A stretch of 64,000 nt of DNA from Ctenosaura bakeri (taxonomy: Eukaryota > Chordata > Lepidosauria > Squamata > Iguanidae): contig CAOLHI010001657.1 of assembly GCA_948474755.1 (NCBI GenBank), positions 62,001-126,000 on the forward strand. The letters run 5' to 3'. The notes under the pieces were generated by a model. It was not told the origin of the DNA and did not search any database. It saw only the letters and a program-made list of their open reading frames with translations. The position numbers and the translations under genes are program-made. Shown here piece after piece: positions 11,700 through 22,829 of this stretch (within the stretch, counting starts at the first letter, position 1; each line of letters begins with the position of its first letter).

Positions 11700-14600
11700 A
11701 ACAGACCAGAACAACGTCTTTAAAATAGTTTTGAAAGCATAGTCAATTAAAATCAGTTAGCCATCCCTGGTTTTAAGAACCAAAGGCCTACTTGCCTGCT
11801 GGAAACTCAAAAAGGGTGGAGGCAGCCAGAATTCCTTTGGAAGGGAACACCACAGTCAGGGTGCTGCTGCTGATAAAATTTCAAATTTCAGGCAGGCTAA
11901 TATGGGAGGAGGTGGCCTTTCAGGTATCTTTGGCTCAGTCCCTATATATATGTCTCTTAGAAGACTGAATTTCACAGCATACCTCTTTCCAAGGGATTCT
12001 TTCCCTACAATAAGGGTCTGCATCACATTAGGTTGGGCAGATCTGGTCCACAGGAGCCTGCCTGAAATCTGATATCGGTAGGTCAGACCTTTGCCCATCT
12101 CACTCAGGAGGACTGTTTACATTGAATGGCAAGAATCTTCTCAGTTCTAAGGCAGAGTCTCTTTCCACCACCAGTTTCCTGATCCTTTCTACATATACCT
12201 CAAGGTTTGGCAACTGGAAGGTTAGGGGCCCCCATTAGCCCCCAGGAGACCTAGAAGAACTGCATCCCCCTCTTTTTGTGGATGGGAAAGCATTTTTGTC
12301 ATGTTCTTTTGCCCCATTGGGCCATTTTAGGTCCAGGAGAAGACTTCCACTTCCAGTTCACTTCCTGTTTCAAAAAAGGCCTCTCCTGGCCTTAACTTGG
12401 TGGGGAGGGAAGACAAATACATGGCAAAACTGCCTTCTTTGAAAATATTTTGCTGTTTCCAGCAAAAAGAAAACAGTCCCGGGGAGGGGGGCAAACGACA
12501 CATATAGCCTGTAAGCTACATTTTGCCCAACCCAATATGTGCACACAAAGTTTGAATTACTAACCCTCTACATATAATGCATGTGGCCTTCAAGAAGTCC
12601 TCCCTAATGCCTTGACGTTTCTCATTTCCTTCATAGTCAATAACAATAACTGCTGCTATTCTAAGTTCACTTTGCTTGACTTCATTCCCCACTGAACGCA
12701 ATGGGAGACAGCTGAATCTTCCAAAGCTTTCCTTTGGCAGCTGCACAGAGATTGCACTGCGGCAGTCTAAACTGGATATGACTCCATCAAGTGTTGACTG
12801 TGACCAGCTCTCTCTTCTCAGCAGGAAACCCACACAATATGAAACAAAACACTACCTGGGATTTTAGCAGAAATGAAAACATCACAAAAAGTGGAGATTT
12901 CCAACTTCAGATCCTAGCACCCCATTCCACAATATCCCTAGAAGGATGACAAGGAGAGATCCAGGTGAGAGCAAACAGCACCAGGGCTCAATGGACAGAC
13001 TGCTTGACTGTCAACCATCTTCTTCATCTGTGCTTGGCTGTGAGGGGGAATCAGCCTTATTCTGGCAAATGAATCTTATTGGGGAACAGGATGTGGCCAA
13101 AAGAATTATGATTCTGGTCAGATCTGCCTTGCCTTCCCAGTTCAAAAGTCTATGCAGTGAGAAACAACACACTATACAAAGTTAGAACAGCCCCACTGTT
13201 AGTCTGTTCTAAATTCTGTTGATCTACTCTCAGTACAATTAAGCCTGGATCCACAGCAGATTTAGCATTAGCCAAGGGCCAAACAACTCCTAAGTCTGGT
13301 ATGGGATCCAGGCTCAATTGTAGGCCTCAATGAACTTGACATCTTCTGTGCCATGTTTAAGTTTGGGGCTGGAAAAGAAAATGCCCCTCTTTCCAGAGCA
13401 GAAGTTTCCTCTCAGTGTTTGAAAGACGTGCAGACCAGCACACAAAAGCTCTGGAAGAGATGCTGAAGTAATATTTTAAAAGCAACAAACTAAAGAGAAA
13501 TCTGAATGTGAGCCTCATAGAACGATATCCTCCCCTTCAACTTCAGAATCTCAGCTGGACTCACCATTTTACAGGGCAGAAAAGATTCTGAACAAGGAAA
13601 ATTCTAAATCACACTTGAGGAGGGAGTTGGAGTTCGACAGTGGAAAAATAGAGGAGCTGGAGTCAGAGGTTTGGCATACCAGTTTTATGGCCCTGATAAG
13701 AAGATGCAGATTCTCACCTTTATAAATACCTTGCAAAACTAACCATGATACCAAAAGAAACCCAAGTACACTTTCTGCTGCCTCATTCCACTCCTATAAA
13801 CCAAGCACAGTCTTCCACAGCAAGAAAGCAGTTTTATTACTTTTTCTAACTTCCTTGTCCTCTTTTTCCCTTTCCAATGTATCAAGGTCAAACAGCAAAA
13901 AAGATTACGTTTAACTGGCCCTTCTCAACCCTGTGAACTTCATTTAGGGGAAAAAAGTGCTGTATACCAGGACTGTCCATGGGGCTCCAATATGGTCAAC
14001 AGCACATTGGGGTGCAAAAACCAGTCAGGTGGGTACAATTTCAAAGAGGATTAGGAGCACCTGCCACACAAGATCCACATAGTTGTTTTTCTTTGTAACA
14101 AAAGCAGCGTTTGACACATATACTTGACAAATATTTCAATGAATCCTTTTAACATCACATGCAGGATACAGTGCAACCAGGATGACCCAAAACACAGCAG
14201 TACAGTTACATTTGTCAGTGTGAATTGGCTTTCCAAGCAAAGATGGACTAGATAAAAGCCAAAGGAACAATCTTTTCCTTCTACATGTGACCAGAAAAGA
14301 GGCGTTTCTTTATCCCTTCATCTCAAGGGCAGCAAAACTTATTTTTATCCAAAATAATAATTTCTAACTGTACAAGCAAATTAGTTATGCTCTAGCAATT
14401 CATAAAACAACTTTAGAATCTGATGTCATTGCAATTACTCCCTTTATACAGACACTCTCTCGCACATCCCAGCCCCAGCACTGGCCAAGATTTGACTGAA
14501 GAGGAGGCAACAAAACCTGGCTTGTAGATGAAGTGTAAAGGAGGTGGAGTGAGGCAGTGGCAGGAGAGGAAAAGGTAGTTTCCAGATAGTTGGCCGGCCA

Positions 14601-16065
14601 GCTAAAAGAAAACTGCAACAAACAGACACATGGCAATTAACAATAAAAACCAACAGAAATACTCACTCACATGATGGATTCTGACTTGGGTAGCTTGTCA
14701 AAAATATCGCCTGTTTTGTAGTTTCAAAGCTCATACCTGAGCTCTTTGGAGATATCAAAACATCCCCACCCTGGGCAAAGAGGCCTTAATTCATCTGCAG
14801 GTGTTCTTGCTTTGGCAGTTACTTTGAAAGAAAGAGAAAGAAGAAAAGCCAGTTAGACTTCCAATTACAGCCTTACAGACAATGCAATTCACGTGTTCTC
14901 TGAGATAAAGCTGAGCCTCTCAGCTTCACAGGAGCAAAATCCTTCCCAGCCCGCACCGGGAGAGTCACAGCCTTTCCAGGACACTGATCACAGGAAGCAG
15001 CCACCAGGGATCAGTCCTCTGACCAACGCCCAGCTGACTCTTATTTTGCCTGTTCTTTTCATGCTGCGAGGCAGCCAGCACAATCACCCCTTGCTTTGTC
15101 TGGAAAGAGCAACAGTCTGTCAAACTTCTGTTACCCATCTTCAAACTTCACTTGACTCATATCTAAGAATGCAAGAAGAGACCAAAAGGGCCTCTTCAGT
15201 TCAGAATTCTGTTCCCTCTGTTGCCAGCCAGATTCCCATGAGAAGCTTCCCCAAATCAGACACAAATTCAGACGTGTCCTCCTGCTCAGACTCCCAACTA
15301 CAGCTACCTCTGCTTCTCTAGGAAAAATACAACCTATATAAACACATAGTAGCTCCCCTATTGCCAAGGGGGATTCTTTCCTGGACTTAAAATGGATGGC
15401 AAAAAATGGCGATAATAGCACACCATTGTTTGGTTTCCCTTCATCTCCTTGGCAAAAAATGAGGCAACCGTGCCAGGGTTCTGACCACCAGCTTTTGTGC
15501 AGCTGCCTCAGTGAGCAGCCATAACAGTGAGCCACTTGAGCCTGGAGGAGCTGTAGTGATGGAAGAGGAAGCGGAGTGGCTGACCGAGGCCTTCTGGGCC
15601 AAAGCATGGCTTAGCTGGAGGATCCATGCTAGTGGGCCATCTATAAGACCAAGGTTACATTGCTGGAGAGTGTGTGGAGTGCAGGTACAGGAGGAGAAAG
15701 GCCATCTAGACAGCTAGTAAGAGTGGCAGTGGCAAAGTCAGTAGTCTGCCACTGCCCGGCCTCTGAACAGAATGAGCCACTATGGGTGGGCAAAGGCAAA
15801 ACTGAGGGAGATGAAGAGGAAGAGGCAGAAGTGAGGCATGTGGGGGTACAATAAAGTAAAGAGACAGAACAGGGATGAAGAAGGGACATAGAGCCCACCA
15901 GCCAACCACACACAGCCAAATGGCTGGAAAAGAGAGGAGAGAGAGAGAGAGACAGAGAGACAGAGAGAGAGACAGAGACAGAGAGAGACAGAGAGAGTAC
16001 AGGAGGATGGGAGACAGACAGAAAAGAGGCAAGAGAGGCAGGGGAAGAAATTGACTTCAGACTTT
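11700..16065. other. Intergenic, no gene recognised
   Basis: About 11700-11990 contains a decayed repeat that resembles 45590-45785 (an element with a GGGCATTCCACA-like core), probably a LINE 3' untranslated piece. The ORFs at 14893-15321 (plus, 142 codons) and 15131-15607 (minus, 158 codons) overlap each other, carry no domain I know and look like chance ORFs. A purine-rich (GA)n stretch is at about 15938-15998. No splice-supported exon was found. Confidence 0.4.
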
Positions 16066-16083
16066 GGCCCTTTTCTCACGGGG
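16066..16083 (+). repeat. Left terminal inverted repeat of the 3.4-kb transposon
   Basis: GGCCCTTTTCTCACGGGG; its exact reverse complement closes the element at 19453-19470. Confidence 0.85.
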
Positions 16084-17025
16084 TTTTTAAATCTTCCCAG
16101 TTCGACCTTGATCGGGTGCCTTTTTCACGTTAGAGAGCACGTGGTCGCATTAAACTTTTTGGTTTCTCACCCCAATCCGAGCGGGGGAGCCACCAATCAG
16201 CATTTCCGCGCACTTTTCAAAGACCGGATAAAATGTGGTCTTTTCCTCCAATCCGCGCTCGACGTTTCGTGAGAAAGCGGCGGTGCGTCCTGATTCGTGC
16301 GGGCGATCAAGAGAGGGAGGGATCAAGGGGTGGCCAGCAGAACCCACAGGACCGCCCCCAGCACGAGCGGACGGTGCCATTTTCCAAACCCGCTGAAGCG
16401 GCTGCAAGGAGGAAGCAAAGGGACGAGGAACGGCGACAAAAAAAGGAAGGTTGGTTTTTCCCTTAACTATCCTTTATCTGTGCGGCATCGTGAATTGCAG
16501 GTTTCCGGGGGCTGTGTCTCCCGAAGGTGCCCTGGGATGGGGCTTGGGCTGCCCTGCCCTGGAGACAACACTTGCAGAGTGCTTTACTTCTCCATGCTTG
16601 GAGGACAATTGGCAATTTGGAATTTAAAAAAATCCTGCCCTCCTCAGAAATTTAAGGAGTGGGGCATGTGGGCCATAAGGGAAAATAGCCTGGGGGCTTA
16701 CAGCTAGCAATCCAGCCACACTTTGCCCCTCACCCTTACTAATAAACTATCTCGTGCTTCCTAAAGAATAAGGGAGGCAGGATGTTTTAAGGGAGCTTTG
16801 AAACCTGGGCTTGGCAACTGGGCAGTGAAAGGGTTGGCTTAAGCTAAATGGGAAAACCTTCTGATGGAGTCAGGGGGCAAGGGGTGGAAACCATGTGATC
16901 CTTCTCCCTCTGCTCCTCTGAGGTATCAAAAAAAGTCAGGAAAGAAACCAGGTTTTATTTAATAAAAAGGAGCTTCAAATCGACCCCATCTCTTGCAGGG
17001 AAGAGCAAGAGATGCACCCAGCACA

Positions 17026-17488
17026 GGGCCCTTTTCTCGCGGGGTGCAGAAAGTGTGCCGCCACTATCCTCCTTTACAACCCTTTGTCTAGAACCCGGTA
17101 GGTGGCCCGCTGTGGTTTTAAATACGGGGTCGAGGGGGTGGTGGTGGCTGGCAAGTGGATACACTCGCCAAGGATGGCATGGCAGGATGCTTTTAAAGGT
17201 GACGGAAAATTGGGAAAGCTGAGGAGGGGGGCAGGTAGGAAGGGAGGGAATGTCCAAAGCAGCCACCGCGCCAAACCCGTTCTCCAGGTTACGTTGGAAG
17301 TGGGATCATGGCGCAATGACGGGATGCTGTGTAGATTTGGCGATGGCTGCTATGCTGTTCCGGCACGAGGTCCCCATGCAAACTTTGACTGGAAAACTTT
17401 TTTCCTGTTTATTGGGGCCTACCTGTGGATGCATAAACGTCTTTTTTTTCTCTGTGGACTATTTGGCGCCCGCAGAGAAAAATGGCCC
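17026..17488. repeat. Possible nested element with related ends
   Basis: GGGCCCTTTTCTCGCGGGG starts at 17026 and is nearly the TIR of the host element. A degraded inverted partner (CGCAGAGAAAAATGGCCC) ends at 17488. No matching target duplication is visible, so this may be a nested copy, a subterminal repeat or coincidence. Confidence 0.35.
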
Positions 17489-17836
17489 TTGGAAATCTTC
17501 CGTTTTAAACCAGATTCTCGGGCTGGGGGTGTAGGGGGTAGTGGCTTCTGTTTGCCCCCTGACAGTAGTTATTTTTCTAGCGACCGACATGAATACAGTC
17601 ACGCCCCATGAGGGCCTGCTGTTTTATTTGTCTGAACCCCCCACCCGTGCCACATGCAGAGGGGGATGATCTTCCAGCCAGGGCAGGAGACTCAGTAGTT
17701 TTCCATGCTTCTTTAGCTGTGTAGGACATGGCAGAGATCCATAGGGCAATGGAACGCACATCATTGTTTGGGGGAGGCAAGCCCCGCTGTTTGTTTCATA
17801 CTGTTTGGTTTGTTGATAAATACTAACACCCCTCCT

Positions 17837-18120
17837 TGTCTCCACAGGTTCGGAAATCCACGGGGAGTGCGCATTCCCACTGCAAATCTTTCCACGCAGT
17901 GTTGATTCAAGCTGAAAACTCCACACTGACACTACCGCCCTTTCCACCACTTCGCCAAACACGCAAAACAGTTTGTCTTGCTGGCAAATTTCCCAGCGGT
18001 CCGTGACTGAAACAGTGCCATGTCACAGACGCCAAGCTGACCTAACAGCTTTGCAGGGGAGGGATACATGCAAGGAGCCACACACCAACTTGAAAGAATA
18101 AACGTTTAATAAATGTTTTC
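17837..18120 (+). other. Possible last exon and poly(A) signals of a plus-strand transposon transcript
   Basis: A good acceptor (CTTGTCTCCACAG) ends at 17848 and is followed by sequence with short open frames, then two AATAAA-type signals at about 18098 and 18110. This would fit the convergent two-gene layout of Harbinger elements, facing the minus-strand Myb-like gene. I could not find upstream coding exons or transposase motifs, so the transcript is hypothetical. Confidence 0.25.
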
Positions 18121-18241
18121 TTTTCCAAAAAATATATATTTACATAAGTACATATTTACATAAATAAAAAAAAAAGTGCTGTACAGGGTGGGTGTGCGTT
18201 TGGGAAAGGGGTGGGGTTTTTAACATTGTTATTAGAGCTTT

Positions 18242-18324
18242 CTAGTCCTGGGCACAGGGGTGTTCCTCCTCTGGCTCCTCCACATCCGTCCCTGGCTGCT
18301 CTGGTTGAGGGATGTTCTCTTGGT
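18242..18324 (-). CDS. Myb/SANT-like gene, exon 3
   Basis: Acceptor TTTTGGGTAGCAG; reads DQENIPQPEQP, then an acidic tail, and a TAG stop at 18242-18244. Confidence 0.6.
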
Positions 18325-18965
18325 CTGCTACCCAAAACAATGGTGAAATTTGATTAGGCATGTGCGCATCCACAACGGCCTTTTTGAAGGAGAAAACTTC
18401 ACTGTGTCGTTTATTAATTGTTGGGGCAATAGGGGGGAAATGAAAAATGAAGCCAAGGGCCACTTAAAGAGAGGTTTTCCTACCTTCCATCCCTGCCATG
18501 CCCTGCGTGTCCACGGGGGGTTGGTGGCCAGGCGCATGGTGTCTTCTGCCTATGGAAATGCAACAGTAAATTAGCGTGGGTTCTCCTCAGGCAGGGTGCA
18601 TCCCCCTTTGCGGGGGATACACGACAACCATTTTCCTGGGGTTCCCATAGCCACACAGGCGCTGTGTGTTGCGCTTACTCACGTCTGCCACCGGCTGTCC
18701 AGCTGGGGCTCCCCGCCACCCTCCACAGGCTGCGCATTACCTCGAAAAAGGGAGGCCTTGCGTGGGGGGGCGGGTGGCCGTCGTAGGAGCGCAGGGCAGC
18801 GTAGAACCGTCCGCGTAACCCGCGGAAACGGATCCGGACCTCCTCCACACTCCTCTCGTGGCCATGTCGCGTAAGGCAGTGGGCAACGGTGTGGAGGTGC
18901 TCATCATCGTCTCCCCTTGTGTGGGGGTGCATCACACCGCCACACCACCTTACCATGGCCAACAT
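18242..18965 (-). CDS. Transposon-borne Myb/SANT-like DNA-binding protein, three exons, apparently intact
   Basis: Exons on the minus strand are 18965-18683, 18549-18484 and 18324-18242 (TAG). Donors are GTGAGT and GTAGGA, acceptors CCATAG and GTAGCAG, and the phases match (1 then 1), giving 143 residues. Exon 1 carries a Myb/SANT-like (trihelix) domain: EHLHTVAHCLTRHGHERS, then VEEVRIRFRGLRGRFYAAL, ending in PPFFEVMRSLW, the usual Phe-Phe-Glu end of this domain in Harbinger accessory proteins. The C-terminus is acidic (EEPEEE). In the known two-component system such proteins bind transposon ends and bring the transposase to the nucleus. The start is uncertain: an in-frame stop lies shortly upstream of the ATG at 18965, so the first Myb helix may be short or encoded by another exon. 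No stop or frameshift is seen within the model. Confidence 0.65.
18484..18549 (-). CDS. Myb/SANT-like gene, exon 2
   Basis: 66 bp between acceptor TTTCCATAG and donor GTAGGA. It keeps the frame from exon 1 and reads a basic linker (RRRHHAPG). Confidence 0.55.
18683..18965 (-). CDS. Myb/SANT-like gene, exon 1
   Basis: ATG at 18963-18965; ends in phase 1 at a GTGAGT donor (18677-18682). Holds nearly all of the Myb/SANT-like domain. Confidence 0.6.
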
Positions 18966-19452
18966 CTCCCTGGTCTGCGCCTACTCGCACCATCTTCGGG
19001 CCAGCAATGTTCAAGCGCTCCTAACAAGGCTGAAATGGCAGTCATTAACGGGGCAAGGACCCCAGCTATTTCCCTCAACTGCTCGTTCGCCATACACCAA
19101 ACAGCAAAAAGCGAGTGGGCAGGAAAAGTTTGACAAAGTTTCCGCGGCGGTTCAGCAGGCGCGGGGGAGGGCGAGGGGGTGGATCCCGGGAGGATGTGAG
19201 GGAACGCGCGTGCGTATTGGCGTCATTGATGACGCCCCAAATTTTTCTTTTGAAAAAAGGGCACAGCCAATCAAACGCTAGGTAGGGCGGGGAAAGGACA
19301 ACGTAGGGAGGGGCTATGGCGATGCTGTGTGAATGCGATAATGCTCGCCTAGCCTCTTGCCAATTGAGCCATGAGAAACGACTAAAAGTTCGGTACGTTT
19401 TAGTGGGGATTAGGGAAAAGCCTGCCTGGATCGCGGTGGGAAGATTTCAGCG

Positions 19453-19470
19453 CCCCGTGAGAAAAGGGCC
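19453..19470 (-). repeat. Right terminal inverted repeat of the 3.4-kb transposon
   Basis: CCCCGTGAGAAAAGGGCC, identical in reverse complement to 16066-16083; followed by TTA. Confidence 0.85.
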
Positions 19471-19477
19471 TTAATTG

Positions 19478-20150
19478 ACCAACCAAAATAACTTGAGACT
19501 TTTTTTATCAGTGAACCAAAATGCACAGAATATATCATGCAAGCTTTTGAACCTCCACTGGCTTCTTCATCAGGCAAAACAGGTCTAAAAATCATACAGG
19601 AAAAGAAAGTGACAATGTAGACTCACAGATGTATCAGATGTTGTTTCTGTTGTGCTTCAGTTGGTTTGGAGAGATCATTGTTCAGGCTGAGGCCACCCCC
19701 CTTTTGGCCATTTGAGGACTGAAACAAAGGAGAGTAAAATTTAAACTCCATTAGCAGCAGTAAAGTAAACGCTCTTGGGATCCAGGGTGTCTCTGTCCTT
19801 TGTGAAGCCACAGGCCCCTTTCTTAGGCAGAGATGTTGAATTTCTCACAAAGTTTCCTATAGGGTTTTTAATTTCTTCTCCTGTATGATCTTTAACAGTT
19901 TTACAACTAACACCCCTCCTGTAAAGTCCCTCAAAGATGTGACACTGGTGCACACTGAACAGTGGGTGGAACTGCTCCAAATTGTTGTAAGGCAGCATCC
20001 CTTCGTTCTAATAGCAGCTGGGAGAATCTCCTATCAAGGATAAAGTCACTAAAGAGATGGAAGCAGGCAGAATGTGGTATTACAATGGCTTCTTGTAGGG
20101 ATCTCACTTCTGTTCTAACTGTCAAACCAACTCTGAAAGAACTGGTGATT
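19478..20150 (-). mobile_element. Decayed interspersed repeat, possibly a Penelope-like element tail
   Basis: At 19540-19600 the minus strand reads CCTGATGAAGAAGCC...GGTTCAAAAGCTTGCATGA. This is the layout of a reptile/turtle repeat in which CTGATGA, a short hairpin and GAAA precede GCTTGCAT, which I associate with Penelope-like elements and their hammerhead motifs. The rest (19600-20150) has short broken minus-strand frames with no domain I can name. Confidence 0.3.
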
Positions 20151-20930
20151 TAATATAATAAATTTGATGACTGAGGAGTGAAGCTCCCATGTGAAGGGCT
20201 GAAGCAGCCACATTGCAGACTAGAGGCATTAAAGCAAGTAATTTGTTTGTTCCTCTGGGGCAGATGGGCTAGCCTAGGCCCAGATTGTGTCCTTCTAAAT
20301 AGAGAAAAGGCATTCTAGAAAGCCAACACTCATACTCTTCCCAAAGGAGAATCATCATCATAGCTACATCTAATGATGGAGAATCTCAGCTAGACTTTGA
20401 AAGGCTAGACAGTAAGTCATATGATTCAAATGACTTGTAGTCAATTAAATTGTATCATATTCTGTTTGCCGAAAGGACAATCATTACACGTTAAACCATG
20501 CATGATTTGTGAGAGCTGGCATCTCTAACAATTTCAGAGGTATAAAATGAAAGATCTTCATGCTGATGGGTATTCACAGAATAATAACTAAACGCTGGAA
20601 GACTTCAGAACTTCTGGCAGAATTTCTGTGGTTGAAAAACAGATACCGGTACATCAATTTACATTTGTGAAAGGTAAAGCTGAATTCATATTTGTATACA
20701 TACATCACACACATATACACACAACCACAAACCCTTGTGTGTATGTGTGTGTCCGTGTGTGTTCCATGCAGAAAATCTTCAAAATATTTTTAAGGCACCA
20801 CTTTTTGAAAGTAACAATGATGTAACTATCTTTTTTGTGTCTCTTTGGTTTTGTTTGGTTATTTCTTCACTAATAATATTTCTGGGGGAAAAAGCAGGAG
20901 ATGTTTACAAAAGTCATGCTGAAAAGGAAG
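20151..20930. other. Intergenic, nothing recognised
   Basis: A TG/CA-rich patch is at about 20698-20762. No coding or repeat signature could be assigned to the rest. Confidence 0.35.
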
Positions 20931-21089
20931 CATGAGATTCTCTAGTTTACAATCTGTGTGTTTTCACTCTTCACAAAACATTTTCATTCCTGTGACTTTT
21001 ATTTCGTTGGAATAGAGACTAACTCCTTCAGCCTCTGGTTTACACTGAAGATGTGGGCAAGATTGTGCTTTCAAACAGCATTTGGACAA
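20931..21089 (-). pseudogene. Dead NLRP LRR exon
   Basis: The minus strand after a CTCTAAG acceptor reads LSKCCLK, shifts frame within a VNQRLKEL-like segment, resumes with LYSNEIKVTGMKMFC, meets a TGA, and ends with KHTDCKLENL. This is the NLRP LRR-exon pattern (SLxxCxLTxxCC..., NQxLKEL, KHxxCKLExLR). It is about 12 bases shorter than the 171-bp norm, frameshifted, has an internal stop and lacks a GT donor. It lies between the end of gene A (29036) and the left PYD exon, so it belongs to neither gene and marks a lost NLRP 3' end or a displaced module. Confidence 0.8.
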
Positions 21090-21342
21090 CTTAGAGGAAA
21101 AACGAACTTATGATCAATAACCTATGCATGAACAAAATGACAATCTACATATTGGCCAGGGCTGGATGAAGATTGGCACCTGGAGAATATAGTGCAGAAT
21201 TGTACCTTTACTTGGAAAATGATGGTGAATAAACCATTGCACACTTTGTACTGTCCAGTTGTTGTTTACCATTCTTCTTTTCTGTTTGCATATGTTTACT
21301 GTGTTGTTTATTGTTGTTCACTGTTCTGGTTGCATATGAGCA

Positions 21343-21550
21343 TTCACAGTACACAGTTATAGCACTTTGACATCACTCCATCCTACAAAATGGCTTCATC
21401 TTATAGAATCATGGGATTTGAAGTTTTGCGAGGTAGTTAGAATTGTAGAAATTATTGCTTCATCAAAGCTACAAATCCCAGGATTGTGTTTGATGAAGCC
21501 ATGACCATTAAGTGGGATCAGAGTGCTATAATAGTGTAGCATGTGGAAAC
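21343..21550. mobile_element. Palindromic MITE-like element
   Basis: The ends (ACAGTTATAGCACTTTGA and, inverted, CACTATTATAGCACTCTGA) and the inner TCATGGGATTTG/CAAATCCCAGGATTG arms form a long imperfect palindrome. It is similar to the 24998-25199 and 61783-61962 elements, with which it shares the TTATAGCRCTATGATTCCACTT theme. Confidence 0.5.
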
Positions 21551-22324
21551 ATAATTTTCTATTTATCTCCATATCATCTTCCAATATGAACCTGTGTCTC
21601 TTTATATGTAACGATAAATTCAAAAAGACTACTGTGTAAAAATCCTGCATGCAGGTATGTACAATTTCTTTGTTGTTTAATATTAAAATAAAATTGCTAT
21701 AATAACATGTGCCTATTAGCAGAGTTGCCCTTTTGTTGTTTTACTGAACACAACTAAGGGCGCCTGCAGACTAGGCAAATGTTGCAGGAGACTGCAGAGT
21801 CTGTAGTTGTGGATCGGGGATTTAAGTAAACAGACAATGTTCCTGTTGTCCTAGTTTATTTGGTAACAATTCCGAGCACTAGCAGCAACATTTTATTTGA
21901 ACTCAGAATTTTTGTTGTTGTTGTTTTGTTTTTTAGATCCAAGATCTATCATGGTTCATATCAGATACTCTGATGGGAGAGGAAGTGACTGGTAGCAGGC
22001 AGGTTCCCTTTACAGTTTGATAAATACACATCATCATCCCCCTGTTCTACCACCTTCGGAGAGAGTGGCATTCATTGCTGCCTCCCTTCCTCCTTTTGTG
22101 CTGGTTTCATAGCCAAAGCAATGGCCCACTGAGCTGGCTTGATTGCTCTGGCTGGGAATGGGTACAGAAGTGGCAACAACTGGTGACAATACCCAGCAAC
22201 AACCTACGGAGTAATGCTGCAAGAGTTCTCACTTCTTCCCACCAGTCCAGAGAAGCTCTGAGATCTTTATGAATCATAGGATATCTGGAGAATAAGATTA
22301 AGCAGGATCCCAAGCCATTAATGT

Positions 22325-22560
22325 AGAAATCATAGAATCATACAATTGTAAGAGACCTCCACAGTCATCCAGTCCAACCTCTGGATGGTGCAGATATCCA
22401 TTCCTAAAACACCCGAGAGAGGTGACCATATAAAAAACATGAAGGTCCACTGGTTTCCAAGGTTGTTTATTCTACTTTCAAACAGTTCCTATTGTCAAGA
22501 AGTTCTTCCCAATATTTAATCAAAATCACCTTTCTTATAATTTGAATCCATTGTTTTGGG
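22325..22560 (-). mobile_element. CR1-type LINE 3' end, antisense
   Basis: ATCATACAATTGTAAGAGACC, CAGTCCAACCTCTGG and AAGAAGTTCTTCCCAATATT followed by TTTGAATCCATTGTT are the reverse complement of the CR1 3' region as found in birds and reptiles. Decayed and noncoding. Confidence 0.6.
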
Positions 22561-22829
22561 TCCTACCCATTAATTGCCAATAATAAATTATAAGCAAAAT
22601 CAAAATCAATTCTGTTTCTACAACAGCTACTGTATCAGCTTTTCATGTGAAACTTGAAAATAGAAGATTCAGCTAATGCTGTTCATAGTGAAATCATTTT
22701 GTTCTGTAATAAAAGTTATGCTACCTTTGCTCTACAATCATACCATGAACGTCAGATGCAAAGTAAACAAACTGAAGCTTACCAGTCATGGTAGATGTAC
22801 TCCTATTTAACTGGAAGGCAAATAAGGAA

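Larger units (their letters stand above)
16066..19470. mobile_element. GC-rich 3.4-kb DNA transposon with terminal inverted repeats, PIF/Harbinger-like
   Basis: The left end GGCCCTTTTCTCACGGGG (16066-16083) is repeated exactly in reverse complement at 19453-19470, and homology continues weakly for another 12 bases (AAATCTT shared). The flanks are TTT on the left and TTA on the right, an imperfect 3-bp target duplication of TWA type. The interior is much richer in GC and CpG than both flanks, with CCAAT-type sequences near both ends. It carries a three-exon Myb/SANT-like gene on the minus strand (18242-18965), as PIF/Harbinger elements do, but I find no DDE transposase motif. A plus-strand transcript end is suggested by AATAAA at 18098-18114. 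A second TIR-like copy at 17026 suggests nesting. Superfamily is inferred from ends, TSD length and Myb gene. Confidence 0.7.

Noticed and set aside
15131..15607. 158-codon minus-strand ORF overlapping a 142-codon plus-strand ORF (14893-15321)
   Set aside because: Neither has a recognisable domain, splice context or regular codon pattern; they overlap on opposite strands.
15938..15998. Purine-rich GA tract as a regulatory element
   Set aside because: Simple repeat with no associated gene; nothing else supports a function.
17102..17611. 169-codon plus-strand ORF in the GC-rich transposon
   Set aside because: No transposase or other motif, in a GC-rich stretch where long chance ORFs are expected; the minus strand also has long ORFs over the same bases.
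19471..19474. TTAA target site of a piggyBac-type element at the right end of the 3.4-kb transposon
   Set aside because: The left flank has TTT, not TTAA, and the ends are not piggyBac-like; an imperfect 3-bp duplication fits better.
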